Shown here piece by piece: positions 44,401-56,100 of a stretch of DNA of 64,000 nucleotides. Position 1 is the first letter of the stretch; every line of letters begins with the position of its first letter. A program made the translations under genes and the position numbers. The stretch covers positions 237,906,376-237,970,375 of the forward strand of contig CM054062.1 of assembly GCA_028641055.1 (NCBI GenBank). Reading direction: 5' to 3'. The stretch is from Alopecurus myosuroides. Taxonomy: Eukaryota > Streptophyta > Magnoliopsida > Poales > Poaceae. Below the pieces are notes generated by a model. It saw only the letters and a list, made by a program, of their open reading frames with translations, was not told the DNA's origin and ran no database searches.

Positions 44401-47400
44401 TAAAAATAAGCAAGGTAATGCTACTCATGCTATTATTTCCACACAAGTGAAAATTTAGGGTTCAAGTACTAATAAAAACATAACCAAAATGCTACTGGTC
44501 CTATGAACACAACCCAAAAATATGTGGCTACACAACCACAAATGCTTATGCCAAAAATTCTACATATGAGAGAATTTTTCTAACATTTGCATAGTGATGA
44601 CTAAACTACTCATGCTTCTCTACCAACTCAAGTGCAAGCTAGCAGAGGTGATACAAACAAAATATAAGTACCAACATGGTACTGGATACAATCTATCAAC
44701 ACAATAATCCAAGTGCTTGCACATAAATTCATCACTCAAAAATCCTATGCAAGTATTACTAGAGATAAAACATATGCTACTAACAAAAATCCTATCTTTT
44801 CTCAACTCAAGTCCACACAATCTAACATGCTAAAATATCTAAGTAAAACTTAGAAAACAAGTTCACACAACTTGTTTATGCTAGAAAACAACATTGCAAC
44901 ACAAAAATATATTCACACAATTTAATTACCTAAAATGCCAAAATGGCAGAAACATGCAAATTAAAGATCTGTCCACCAAATTTTCTATGATGCTTTAAAA
45001 ATTAAACCCGGCTAGGTTTGGATAGCCGTAAACATATAGAAGACCATCCAATTGAGTTTGCATCAAAAATCATTTTTAATAATTTTATAAAAATCACCAA
45101 AGTGCTCTCTGGTGTTTTACCACATTGCATGCCATTTCAAAAATAATAGGAATTTGGAATCAAGGTTAATAGCTCATGTTAGGAAATTTCAAGGGCTTTC
45201 CAATGCAATTGGATACACCTAATTCTGAGTTGTGAAATTAAAAAGGTGCTCATTTTTCTGTTTCTGGTACCTGTTGCCAAAACATTTTTCATTTCTAAAA
45301 TATTCATCCAATTGTAGATCTACAAATTGGAGGTGGTTTATATTTTGTCTATTTACCACTGTGAATTTTGGCTTGGTCAAATTCGTTTTTTTGGTTAGCT
45401 TTTAGGGCCTAAAGTAAACATGTACCTTTTCTGTAAAAAATAAAAGGAAAAAGAACTACACATGGGCCAGATCCAACTATGGGCCGGCCAGATCGATCTA
45501 CACCGCGGGGGGATCCAGCCATAGTAGCTGACCAGCGTGCCAGCGGCCACGCGGCAGCCACGCGGGCAGAGGCGAGGCCCACCCGCGGGTTTGACTCGCT
45601 AGCGCGGGGTCAAGGGATGATTGCGTCAGCGCGACGCCATCGCGACGTCACTCGCCGGCGGGAGGGCTCCGGCGAGGTCCTAATCGACGCATCCGTGCAC
45701 CGTTTTACGATTCAAACACATCCGCTAGACGTACACGACGCGGGCAAGCGAATGGAGGTGGTCTCGTTTCCCGGGAACCACCGGAGAGACCACGGCGACG
45801 ACGGCGTGCGGCGGCCGGAAGGCGAGCACGGCGTGGCAACGAAAAAGGGGGTTAGGGAGAGGGGAAAAGAGACGGCGGGGTCCGCCTGCTCACCATGAAT
45901 GTGAGGGATGACTCGTCGAGGACGGAGGAGGCTCGAGGCGGCGGGGATTCATCGCCGGAGTTCGTCGGGCCCGAAGAGGAAAATGGACGGCGCGGGCACC
46001 ACACGGCCCTCCGTCTCGATTCCGTCAGGAGGGAGGACTAGCACGACGAGGCTGAGAGTTTGGCGCCAACGGAGAGCGGCGGCGAGCTCTCCATCGACCT
46101 AATCGACGGCGACAATAGCTAGGGTTTCGGTATTGGGCATTTTTCGAGCAGAGAGAGTGAGAGAGCTCGAGGGGGGGGGGAGAGAGGGGGCAGGTGGGAG
46201 ACAAGAGCACATGGGTGGGTTCTTATCCACCTCGAATTGCTTCCACTCGAAGCAATGGCGTAGGGGCTCTGTATCTACAGAGGAGCTAGGAAGAAGAAGG
46301 GTGACTCAGCTCACAACTAGGTCCCTGGCTATTTACAAATAGGTCCTTTTCTCTCTTTTCCTTCTCTGGAAAATGCTGTTTTCACTAGGCAAACAAAGTC
46401 ATAAATTGAAATCCTTTTGCCCAAAATTCTTATTAGTATAGATGCACAACATATGTGAAAATTGGCTCAATTAGATAAACTTGATAGTTCAAAGTTGTTC
46501 AAATTTCAATTCTGACATAAATGGACATTGAATTTATTAACCTACTTAGGAGCTTCCAAAAATGATAATTTTTGGCAAAAATTCTTTATTTGGTGTGGTC
46601 CTTGTGTGGTAAAAAATTCAAGTCATTTTGAGTTACTTCATAGAACAAACTTGTTCAAACTTCAAAAAGGTGCTGTCTAGAAAACAGGGGTTTTTGGCAA
46701 CTTAAACTATTCAAAAACTTGTGCCCTTTTGGTTTTAATCCTTATTTAGGTTATAGAGCATGTGGTATTTATTTCATGGAATTTTGAAAAAGTTTGTAGA
46801 ACAAACTTGTTCAAAATCCCAAATGTTGCTATGGAGAAAAATCATTTTTTCAGAACTTTAATGGATTCAATTTTTGGTCTCCTCTTGTGTGTGTTCCTTA
46901 TTGATATAAGGAAGAACTGGTATCAATTTCAGATCATTTTATGAAAGTTTCCAATAGTAACTTGTTTGAGTTTTTTGTTTCTGGAAATATTGGAAATTCA
47001 ATTTAATAAGGCACTTGGCTTTTCTTTAACAATGCTTTGCCAAAATATTTATGTGACTAGGGATAGCAAGTCAATGCTCTCCAATACTTTTGTTTTTAAG
47101 CTTGCAAGGTTGGAAAAACATTTGATAAGATTTTGGTGAAGCATTTAAGAATGCCTCTTTTTCCTGATAGTCTTTTAGGGAAATTTATTAAGTGTTTCCT
47201 CTTTCTTAATTTAGGCCTTGGAATAATATTCAACAAGTATGGGATTCATAAGCTAGTTTTGGGAAAACTCTTTGATCAATATTTACTTTATAAAATATTG
47301 CCAAGGTCATTGGAACAATATGTTGAATATTTTTAGTTTACTGCTTTGCTATCTTTTAAAGTTTGCTTTCCATAATTAGTTTGTTTAGTTGCACTCAAAC

Positions 47401-47479
47401 AAACACAACCAAAGTTTATTTGTCAAGCAATTAGCAAAACAACTGTGTTATCAGGTATTCCCAAAATTGGGATGTGACA
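41402..47479 (-). mobile_element. Element B, apparent 3' LTR (about 6.1 kb)
   Basis: On the minus strand it starts TGTCACATCCCAATTTTGGG (47479) and ends GGTCTGGGGTCCTTACA (41402), TG...CA ended. The sequence just outside its start, ATCTCGGGGATGAGATTC then TTTTTAAGGGGGGAAGACC, is the polypurine tract region at the end of many grass gypsy polyproteins (reads NLGDEILFKGG), which identifies this as a 3' LTR. It contains a GC-rich leader-like part (45470-46340), AT-rich U3-like parts, and a hairpin-rich zone (42840-45000). A 6-kb LTR is unusually long; nested insertions within it that I did not detect are possible. Confidence 0.6.
42860..44877. repeat. Short-hairpin array, left part (inside element B LTR)
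   Basis: Perfect short inverted repeats with tiny loops recur: 42860-42876 (ATGGTA, loop ATAAG, TACCAT), 42892-42906 (CTTGGTA, T, TACCAAG), 43635-43649 (TTCTCA, TAG, TGAGAA), 44668-44682 (GTACC, AACAT, GGTAC) and 44855-44877 (AAACAAGTT, CACAC, AACTTGTTT; nine perfect pairs). AGTGG...CCACT hairpins occur near 43363 and 44268. Many four- or five-pair examples lie between. Confidence 0.65.
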
Positions 47480-48457
47480 GGTCTTCCCCCCTTAAAAAGA
47501 ATCTCATCCCCGAGATTCGCAAGCGAGGACTAAGGGATGGCCAACAAACACAATGTTAGTGTTGGAGTGCAGGTGCTTCCCCCCTTTGACTTTTCTTGGG
47601 AGGCGGGGTACTCCCCTAAATTAGCAATTATTACATGAGTTCCTAGATATATCCCACATCTTACATACCACATATGGAGTGGTGTACCACTCTCATAACA
47701 AGGTATATGAGAAGCTAAAAATATAGCTTGTGGGTGCAAAGGTTAGGTTGCTAAGGTAAAACAAACAGACAGAACAATACCCACGGCAGTGGGTGTTACT
47801 CCCCACAAGAAACTATCACTTAATATGTTCATGATTTTAGTTGGATGTTTTGGTTTCATAAGATACTCTTAAGCACAATCATAACACAAGTATAAACTCA
47901 TGCTAAGGTAAAACATTTAAACAAAATCCAATAAGGAAGCAAACAACACCACAGATGAATAGACTATTTATTCACTAGGTTATTGTTTATTAGAGGTTTT
48001 GGAATCCATCAATCATGAACAATTAGCAAACAACCTGTAGCTAAAAACCGATGAATCCAATCATAAAGATACTCTAAAACACCATCTTCACACAAGATGA
48101 AACTCCTATTACACAGGCATAAAAAAAAACAGGACTGCACAAATAACACACTAGTATGAAAAATCTACACCAGCATGCTATAAGAGATAATCATATCCTA
48201 TAACCATAGAACATGCAACTAAATAATTCATGGCATGATAACAGAAGTAATAACTTCCTAAACATGCTATATCAACACATATACTCATAAAATAAAAAGA
48301 GGGTAATACTAGAGCAAAAATCACCATTTTCTAGTGGTGAAACTAGTTTCACCCTAGAGAAGCAAACAATGCTATCATGATGTTTAAACCTAAACAAACA
48401 AGTCATGAATATAAGTGTACCTAATAACAGTAAGCAACCATTAAGCATGCAGAAATT
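47480..48457 (-). mobile_element. Element B, internal region left of element D
   Basis: Begins with the polypurine tract region (47480-47515). A second purine-rich AAGTCAAAGGGGGGAAGCACC-like stretch (minus strand, near 47580) follows. The rest is AT-rich and noncoding, with more short hairpins: 48083-48099 (CATCTT, CACAC, AAGATG) and the perfect 18-bp palindrome at 48336-48353. No integrase or reverse transcriptase was found, so B looks non-autonomous. Confidence 0.55.
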
Positions 48458-49670
48458 TGTAACACCCGGGGGATTTCCCCCAAATAGAAACTTGGTTGCT
48501 TTTTCTTTTTGCATGGCATTGCATCATGCATTTTGCATTGCACTTTGCTTCAAAAACATTTCTGGAAAATTCAAACAAGTTTAAACTTTCAAACATGCTC
48601 AAATGGTTCCAATTAAAATTGCAAACAAATCATTTTGGGAGTTGGGAATAATAAAAAATGGGTTGGTTTTCGAATTGGTATTAAATGAAACCCTATTTGA
48701 AATTCAATACAAATTCAAATCAAATTGACATTTCAAAATTTTGAAATTAATGTTAACATGATTTGACTTTACTATTTTGTAAATCAATAAAAAATTATTT
48801 CATAAAAATAAAACCCTAACACCTATTTCTATTTCTCTCTTCCTATTCTTTTACAAAAAAAAATAAACAAAAGAAATAGAAAAAAAACCTCTCGGGCTGG
48901 GGAGGCAGGCCAAGGCCCACCTACAACCCAGCCCATCTCCCTCTCCTTGCAGCCCACCTCCCTCTCTGTTCTGGCCCACTACCCTCCTTCTTCCTCCGTC
49001 CGTACAGAGCGAGCACGAGGGGGACGTCATCCTCCACCGAGCCCCCCTCACCTGCTCCCTCTCCCTCTCCTTTATCTAACCCCAAGGAGAACCCCGAACC
49101 CTAGCTCTTCCCTTCTCCCTCTCCCTCCTCCAGCCGCCGCCTTTCTTCTTCCTCCTCTGTCCCCAAATTCTTTTCTGAAACTTTCTGAACCACTGCATCA
49201 CCGAGCCATGGCTGAACTTGGCGGCCCCTGCATCCTCGCTGTGGTTGTGGTCGAGTCGCGGTTGCTGCGGGAATGGAAAGGGGGCAGTGGCCCGGTCGCC
49301 CTCGTGTCCTCGATGCATCTTGGGAGGCGCCGTGGTCCTCGCGCCATCGCCGTCTTCCTCCTCGTCGCGCGGGCGTCCTCTGCATCGACCCCAGCCACGC
49401 GAGCCATCCGTCCCCTCCGGTTTCGCGTCAACGACCACGCGAGAAGCCCCCCCGGTGAGCCCTCCACCTCGGGCTACCTCCTCTCCTCCCTCCCCCCTTG
49501 CTCTGGAACCCCGCCATCGAGCGGTAGCGCCGCCGTCGGCCGCTCCTCTGTCCCAGTCGTTCCGCCCGTGCCCTGTCAAGTTCAGAAACTGAACTGTCAG
49601 TTTCAGTTAGTTCCGCAGGGATCCACCTCAAAATCCCAAGCGTTACTAGATCTAACACAGACACGCACAG

Positions 49671-49725
49671 CAGCCCAGTGGCTTGGCGCACTGTCCCGCA
49701 CCCTGGAGGCCCCGAGTTCGAATCC
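49671..49725 (+). other. tRNA-like Pol III A/B box pair inside the D LTR
   Basis: AGCCCAGTGGCTTGG (49672-49686) resembles an A box and GAGTTCGAATCC (49714-49725) a B box, spaced as in a tRNA. The D-arm can pair (GCC...GGC) but the T-arm stem does not, so this is a tRNA-derived or tRNA-like relic, not a functional tRNA gene. The same pair recurs in the other LTR near 54348-54401. Confidence 0.45.
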
Positions 49726-50310
49726 CCCCCCCCGAGGCGCAAAGCCACCTCTTTTTTCGGCCATTTTCTTTTATGTCTCGAACTCCAGAAAAACAGATCT
49801 GAGCCTTTATTTGTAAAATCCATAACAAATTGAAAATTGCTCCAATTTCGATGATTCAAGTTTCTATGGATTCAGAATCTTGTGCTCTTTCTATTAGTCA
49901 CAAAGTTGCAACATGTTTCTGTAATAAATTTTGCACTAAATAATTAAATACAGAAAATGCAATAAAAATTGGAAACTTTGGAAAATCATAACTTGAGTTC
50001 TGTTCATCCAAATTGAGCAAACTTGGGCTCTAAATTTTTGTCTTAACAAACTCTACACAGTGGTATTTTATTTGGTCACAATTGAATTAAATTTGAACAT
50101 GTTTCCTTATGTTTACTAAAAGGGGCAGAATAAAAATGCTTATGGAAAAATGCATAATAAATTCAATAATGATCCAAAAATTATGTTTAATAGCTCAAAA
50201 TGTTCATTGAAACATTTTATACATGTTTTTAACCTTTTCAATACATTTTTTTTTACTGTTTTTCCTAATTAAAAGTGGTGCAATAATTCAATGCTTTAAT
50301 TACACCTTTT

Positions 50311-50700
50311 AAATTGCAAAATTCATAACTTGGGCAATTCAAATCCAATTCCAACATGTAAAATATGTTTTCCATCCCATTTTTCATGAACTTTGCAAAT
50401 ATCAACTTTGTTTTCTGTTTTAAATAAATTAAATTGCTGAAAACAACTATTTCTTAATTAATGCATTTAAAATTGTCAATTTAATAACTTGCTCATCTAA
50501 AATCCAAATTCAACAAATGAAATATGTTTTCCATCTAAAATTTTGTGTTGTTTCCAAATATAAATTTTGTTATCTGTTTTGAACATTTAAAATGGGTGAA
50601 AACAACAAATGTTTGTTTAAATCATTTAAAATGCCAAAGTTCATAACTTAATAAATAAAATTCCAAACTTGGTAAACAACATATCAAACTGAAGCTATTG
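50311..50700 (+). repeat. Degenerate 160-bp subrepeats in the D LTR
   Basis: Units around 50311, 50471 and 50631 share a CATAACTT/AATAACTT start, AATCCAAATTC(A/C)AAC, AAATATGTTTTCCATC and TTTTGTT(T/A)TCTGTTTT. The same series is present in the 3' LTR near 54980-55370. Confidence 0.6.
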
Positions 50701-52638
50701 TTGTTTTCTTATTGATTTCATCATCCATGCATCATTCTAATCAACTTTCACATGATGGTTATTTGTAGATCATTTAATTCAACATTAATTCATGGGCTTT
50801 TCCAGATGCAATCCAAATTGCATATGGGCCCATTTAAATATGTTTACCATGTCAACTAGTTTATCTTGATGCACCCCTTTAACTTGTCATGCATATAAAA
50901 TAGGATCATGCTGGATCTTTTGCCGTAATAGTAATTGTTGCATCCGGTGTTTGTTCTAGTTCGTTGCTTCTTCACGGATAGGACGTTGAGATGATGTGAG
51001 CAACGACAAGTTCTGCGGATGTACCTCTACTTGCTGGATTCCAGGCAAGTATACTCACTTGCTATCTATGGCTGCCTTTCATCACTTGTTACCGATTCTT
51101 CCCGTTGCCTTTATTCTAGCCTTATGATTCGATGCTTGTGTCTCGATCCTATCATATGTTTTCCTTGCAGCCATGATATAGCCTTCCTTCCACTTCCTAT
51201 TACCTGTTGTTTGTTTACCTTGTTGGCCCTTGTGTCGTAGTTGCATGCTTAGTGTTGTTTGCGCTCTAGTCCTGTTGTCCATTGTTCTATCACCTGTTTA
51301 GTTTGATAGTTGGGTTTCAATTCAATCAACTTCATGTTAATGTTTGGGGTAATAACAATTTGATGATAAGGCACCGGCAGGAGGCCCGGCGTGGTTTTGA
51401 GGCCTGCTAGTGTCGAACTTAATTAGGAAAAGGGTCTTGTCCTCCGATCCATGATGAGCGTACTAACCGCATGTGGGAAGCGAGTATGGGCGCCCCCCGC
51501 AATTCTGATTCGATTCGCATCTCGTCCAAATCGCCACACTTAGTTCGGGCTTTCCATTTGATGCATGCATATGCAGGTGCGAACCCTTGGCGCCAGGGTG
51601 GAACTTTTGTAGTCGGCATTTAGGGCGGTGTGGTCTTCCAGTGCTATGAGGGTCCCCCTTTTCTTCGTGGGGGCTCGATTAGCCGCGCACGCACAGCATG
51701 TGGTTCTTTGGGCTTGATGCGAACAAGAGTTGGGTTGTGTTGAGTGCCTCGCTTGGTGGAAGGGCCTTTCCATCTGGCGGGTCATTCTTACGTGTACGAC
51801 CAAATTGGTGCATCCCTGCAGGGTTAATCTTCTCGAGAAGCCGTGTTGTCCGCGGTTATGGATGACTTGGTGAAAGTGCTGGCTAACAAGTACTCAGACA
51901 ACTTACACTTAACGATGATAACTTGACTAGTAATATAGATTACCTCCACCATAAAAATGGATGCCACCTTAATCAACCGTGTGAGTTTCCTTGGGTTGCT
52001 TCCTTAGTAGGGGGTAACATTGGATGGGTATTGTTTGGTGAGTAGTTGTAGTTGGTTCTGATACGCTATCTTATCCCTTTCTTTTAGTCGGATGTTGTAG
52101 CGCGTCTCTGTAGTTAGTTAGTGCAGCCCGCTGCCGCTTCTTTGCAATAATCCCTTCCTTTCCGTTGTACCCAAAGTATTTGTATCTGGTGATGATTGGT
52201 TACGCTGGTATCTTGTGAGTATGGTTTATCCACTTGCCAGTACTTAACCGTACTGACCCACGAATCCCTTTCGTGGCTGCATATTCCATATTGCAGTCAA
52301 CAGGTTTGAAGTATGACGACGTTAGCTTGGGAATCCCTCCGGCTTGGCCTGGGCAGGGATTGGACGCCATCGGTTATCTTCAGGACTCTTAGTCCAATTT
52401 GTATCTTGTCCGTAGTCGGACACTATGTTGTTTCTTCCGCTGTTATTTGGATCTTTGTATTGTATCAGTTGTATCCTTGACTCGTTTGAGTCGTCTTGTA
52501 TATACCACCTCTGTTGTTGTTGTGGATTATTCGTGAACTGTTGTAATGTTATCACAAGTGGCAACCTGAAATCGGTTATTATGTGGATTTTGGCGGAAAT
52601 GCTGAAATCTGCATAGTGCCCGATCCCGGGGCGTCACA

Positions 52639-53134
52639 AATGGTATCAGAGCATGGTTTCCGATTCCCAATGTTGTTTCGATACGAATGGTTACCGAAGC
52701 AACGGGTCCGCAAAGCCTGTAGGATAACCTAGCTAACGGCTGTGTTTCTAGAGTGTCAAAAACTATTTGTGCAAAACCTGTTTTGGAAACATCTCAATAG
52801 GATTCTTGTTTTCTCCTTATCTCTATTCTATTTCCCCTCCCATCTTATTTGTTTTGGATTCTCCCCTCTTGTCTATTTTCAAAGTTTTAGGATCCTACGT
52901 GGGTGGACGTTTTCTGAGCCTTTAACCTAATAGGTTCGATCATCGGAAGATTCCTGGTGGAAGAACATCGTCATCAATCCGAGCAAGAATCTCTTGTTAG
53001 TGGTGTCGAGAAGCCCTTGTTAGTGGTGTCGAGGAGATCAACTGGAAGCATGAAGAATCGATAGTCGAACTTCTTTCCCCTCCCGGGTTAGTGGGTGGAT
53101 TGCGAGGGCGCAATCCCTTGTTAGTGGTGTCGTC
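52639..53134 (+). other. Element D interior (496 bp, noncoding)
   Basis: Contains the primer-binding site (52641-52652), an AT-rich middle and, toward the 3' LTR, three copies of CTTGTTAGTGGTGTCG (52993, 53016 and 53117), the last ending two bases before the 3' LTR. No frame longer than 62 codons and no gag-like motif. A classical purine tract next to the 3' LTR is not evident, which is odd for an element that evidently transposed. Confidence 0.85.
52641..52652 (+). other. Primer-binding site of element D
   Basis: TGGTATCAGAGC begins two bases after the 5' LTR and matches the complement of the initiator methionine tRNA 3' end. Confidence 0.88.
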
Positions 53135-56100
53135 TGTAACACCCGGGGGATTTCCCCCAAATAGAAACTTGGTTGCTTTTTCTTTTTGCATGGCATTGCA
53201 TCATGCATTTTGCATTGCACTTTGCTTCAAAAACATTTCTGGAAAATTCAAACAAGTTTAAACTTTCAAACATGCTCAAATGGTTCCAATTAAAATTGCA
53301 AACAAATCATTTTGGGAGTTGGGAATAATAAAAAATGGGCTGGTTTTCGAATTGGTATTAAATGAAACCCTATTTGAAATTCAATAGCAAATTCAAATCA
53401 AATTGACATTTCAAATTTTTGAAATTAATGTTAACATGCTTTGACTTTACTGTTTTGTAAATCAATAAAAATTATTTCATAAAAATAAAACCCTAACACC
53501 TATTTCTATTTCTCTCTTCCTATTCTTTTACAAAAAAAAGAAACAAAAGAAATAGAAAGAAAACCTCTCGGGCTGGGGAGGCAGGCCAAGGCCCACCTAC
53601 AATCCAGCCCATCTCCCTCTCCTTGCAGCCCACCTCCCTCTCTGTTCTGGCCCGCTACCCCCCTTCTTCCTCCGTCCGTACAGAGCGAGCACGAGGGGGA
53701 CGTCATCCTCCACCGAGCCCCCCTCACCTGCTCCCTCTCCCTCTCCTTTATCTAACCCCAAGGAGAACCCCGAACCCTAGCTCTTCCCTTCTCCCTCTCC
53801 CTCCTCCAGCCGCCGCCTTTCTTCTTCCTCCTCTGTACCCAAATTCTTTTCTGAAACTTTCTGAACCAGTGCATCACCGAGCCATGGCTGAACTTGGCGG
53901 CCCCTGCATCCTCGCTGTGGTTGTGGTCGAGTCGCGGTTGCTGCGGGAATGGAAAGGGGGCAGTGGCCCGGTCGCCCTCGTGTCCTCGATGCATCTTGGG
54001 AGGCACCGTGGTGCTCGCGCCATCGCCGTCTTCCTCCTCGTCGCGCGGGCGTCCTCTGCATCGACCCCAGCCACGCGAGCCATCCGTCCCCTCCGGTTTC
54101 GCGTCAACGACCACGCGAGAAGCCCCCCGGTGAGCCCTCCACCTCGGGCTACCTCCTCTCCTCCCTCTCCCCCTTGCTCTTGAACCCCGCCATCGAGCGG
54201 TAGCGCCGCCGTAGGCCGCTCCTCTGTCCCAGTCGTTCCGCCCGTGCCCTGTCAAGTTCATGAACTGAATTGTCAGTTTCAGTTAGTTCCGCAGGGATCC
54301 ACCTCAAAATCCCAAGCGTTACTAGATCTAACACAGACACGCACAGCAGCCCAGTGGCTTGGCGCACTGTCCCGCACCTTGGAGGCCCCGAGTTCGAATC
54401 CCCCCCCCAAGGCGCAAAGCCACCTCTTTTTCGGCCTTTTTCTTTTATTTCTCGAACTCCAGAAAAACAGATCTGAGCCTTTATTTGTAAAATCCATAAC
54501 AAATTGAAAATTGCTCCAATTTCGATGATTCAAATTTCTATGGATTCAGAATCTTGTGCTCTTTCTAATAGTCACAAAGTTGCAACATGTTTCTGTAATA
54601 AATTTTGCACTAAATAATTAAATACAGAAAATGCAATAAAAATTGGAAACTTTGGAAAATCATAACTTGAGTTCTGTTCATCCAAATTGAGCAAACTTGG
54701 GCTCTAAAATTTTGTCTTAACAAACTCTACACAGTGGTATTTTATTTGGTCACAATTGAATTAAATTTGAACATGTTTCCTTATGTTTACTGAAAGGGGC
54801 AGAATAAAAATGCTTATGGAAAAATGCATAATAAATTCAATAATGATCCAAAAATTATGTTTAATAGCTCAAAATGTTCATTGAAACATTTTATACATGT
54901 TTTTAACCTTTTCAATACATTTTGTTTACTGTTTTTCCTAATTAAAAGTGGTGCAATAATTCAATGCTTTAATTACACCTTTTAAATTGCAAAATTCATA
55001 ACTTGGGCAATTCAAATCCAATTCCAACATGTAAAATATGTTTTCCATCCCATTTTTCATGAACTTTGCAAATATCAACTTTGTTTTCTGTTTTAAATAA
55101 ATTAAATTGCTGAAAACAACTATTTCTTAATTAATGCATTTAAAATTGTTAATTTAATAACTTGCTCATCTAAAATCCAAATTCAACAAATGAAATATGT
55201 TTTCCATCTAAAATTTTGTGTTCTTTCCAAATATAAATTTTGTTATCTGTTTTGAACATTTAAAATGGGTGAAAACGACAAATGTTTGTTTAAATCATTT
55301 AAAATTGCCAAAGTTCATAACTTAATAAATAAAATTCCAAACTTGGTAAACAACATATCAAACTGAAGCTATTGTTGTTTTCTTATTGATTTCATCATCC
55401 ATGCATCATTATAATCAACTTTCACATGATTGTTATTTGTAGATAATTTAATTCAACATTAATTCATGGGCTTTTCCAGATGCAATCCAAATTGCATATG
55501 GGCCCATTTAAATATGTTTACCATGTCAACTAGTTTATCTTGATGCACCCCTTTAACTTGTCATGCATATAAAATAGGATCATGCTGGATCTTTTGCCGT
55601 AATAGTAATTGTTGCATCCGGTGTTTGTTCTAGTTCGTTGCTTCTTCGCGGATAGGACGTTGAGATGATGTGAGCAACGACAAGTTCTGCGGATGTACCT
55701 CTACTTGCTGGATTCCAGGCAAGTATACTCACTTGCTATCTATGGCTGCCTTTCATCACTTGTTACCGATTCTTCCCGTTGCCTTTATTCTAGCCTTATG
55801 ATTCGATGCTTGTGTCTCGATCCTATCATATGTTTTCCTTGCAGCCATGATATAGCCTTCCTTCCACCTCCTATTACCTGTTGTTTGTTTACCTTGTTGG
55901 CCCTCGTGTCGTAGTTGCATGCTTAGTGTTGTTTGCGCTCTAGTCCTGTTGTCCATTGTTCTATCACCTGTTTAGTTTGATAGTTGGGTTTCAATTCAAT
56001 CAACTTCATGTTAATGTTTGGGGTAATAACAATTTGATGATAAGGCACCGGCAGGAGGCCCGGCGTGGTTTTGAGGCCTGCTAGTGTCAAACTTAATTAG

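Larger units (their letters stand above)
48458..52638 (+). repeat. 5' LTR of element D
   Basis: 4,181 bp. It opens with an AT-rich zone, then a GC-rich leader-like part (48880-49800; several overlapping frames up to 289 codons that recur in the other LTR but show no domain), an AT-rich part with about 160-bp subrepeats (50311-50700), and a mixed 3' third. TTTATCTAACCCC near 49070 is a weak TATA candidate. Confidence 0.92.

Noticed and set aside
45479..46102. Protein-coding gene in the GC-rich part of element B LTR
   Set aside because: Short Arg-rich frames on both strands in a leader-like region of an LTR; no homology recognised.
49655..49745. Functional tRNA gene inside the D LTR
   Set aside because: A and B boxes are present but the T-stem and anticodon stem do not pair, so only a tRNA-like relic is supported.
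48947..49816. 289-codon frame in element D LTR (and its copy in the other LTR)
   Set aside because: It lies within an LTR, is matched by equally long frames on the opposite strand, and breaks in the second copy (186 codons). No domain.
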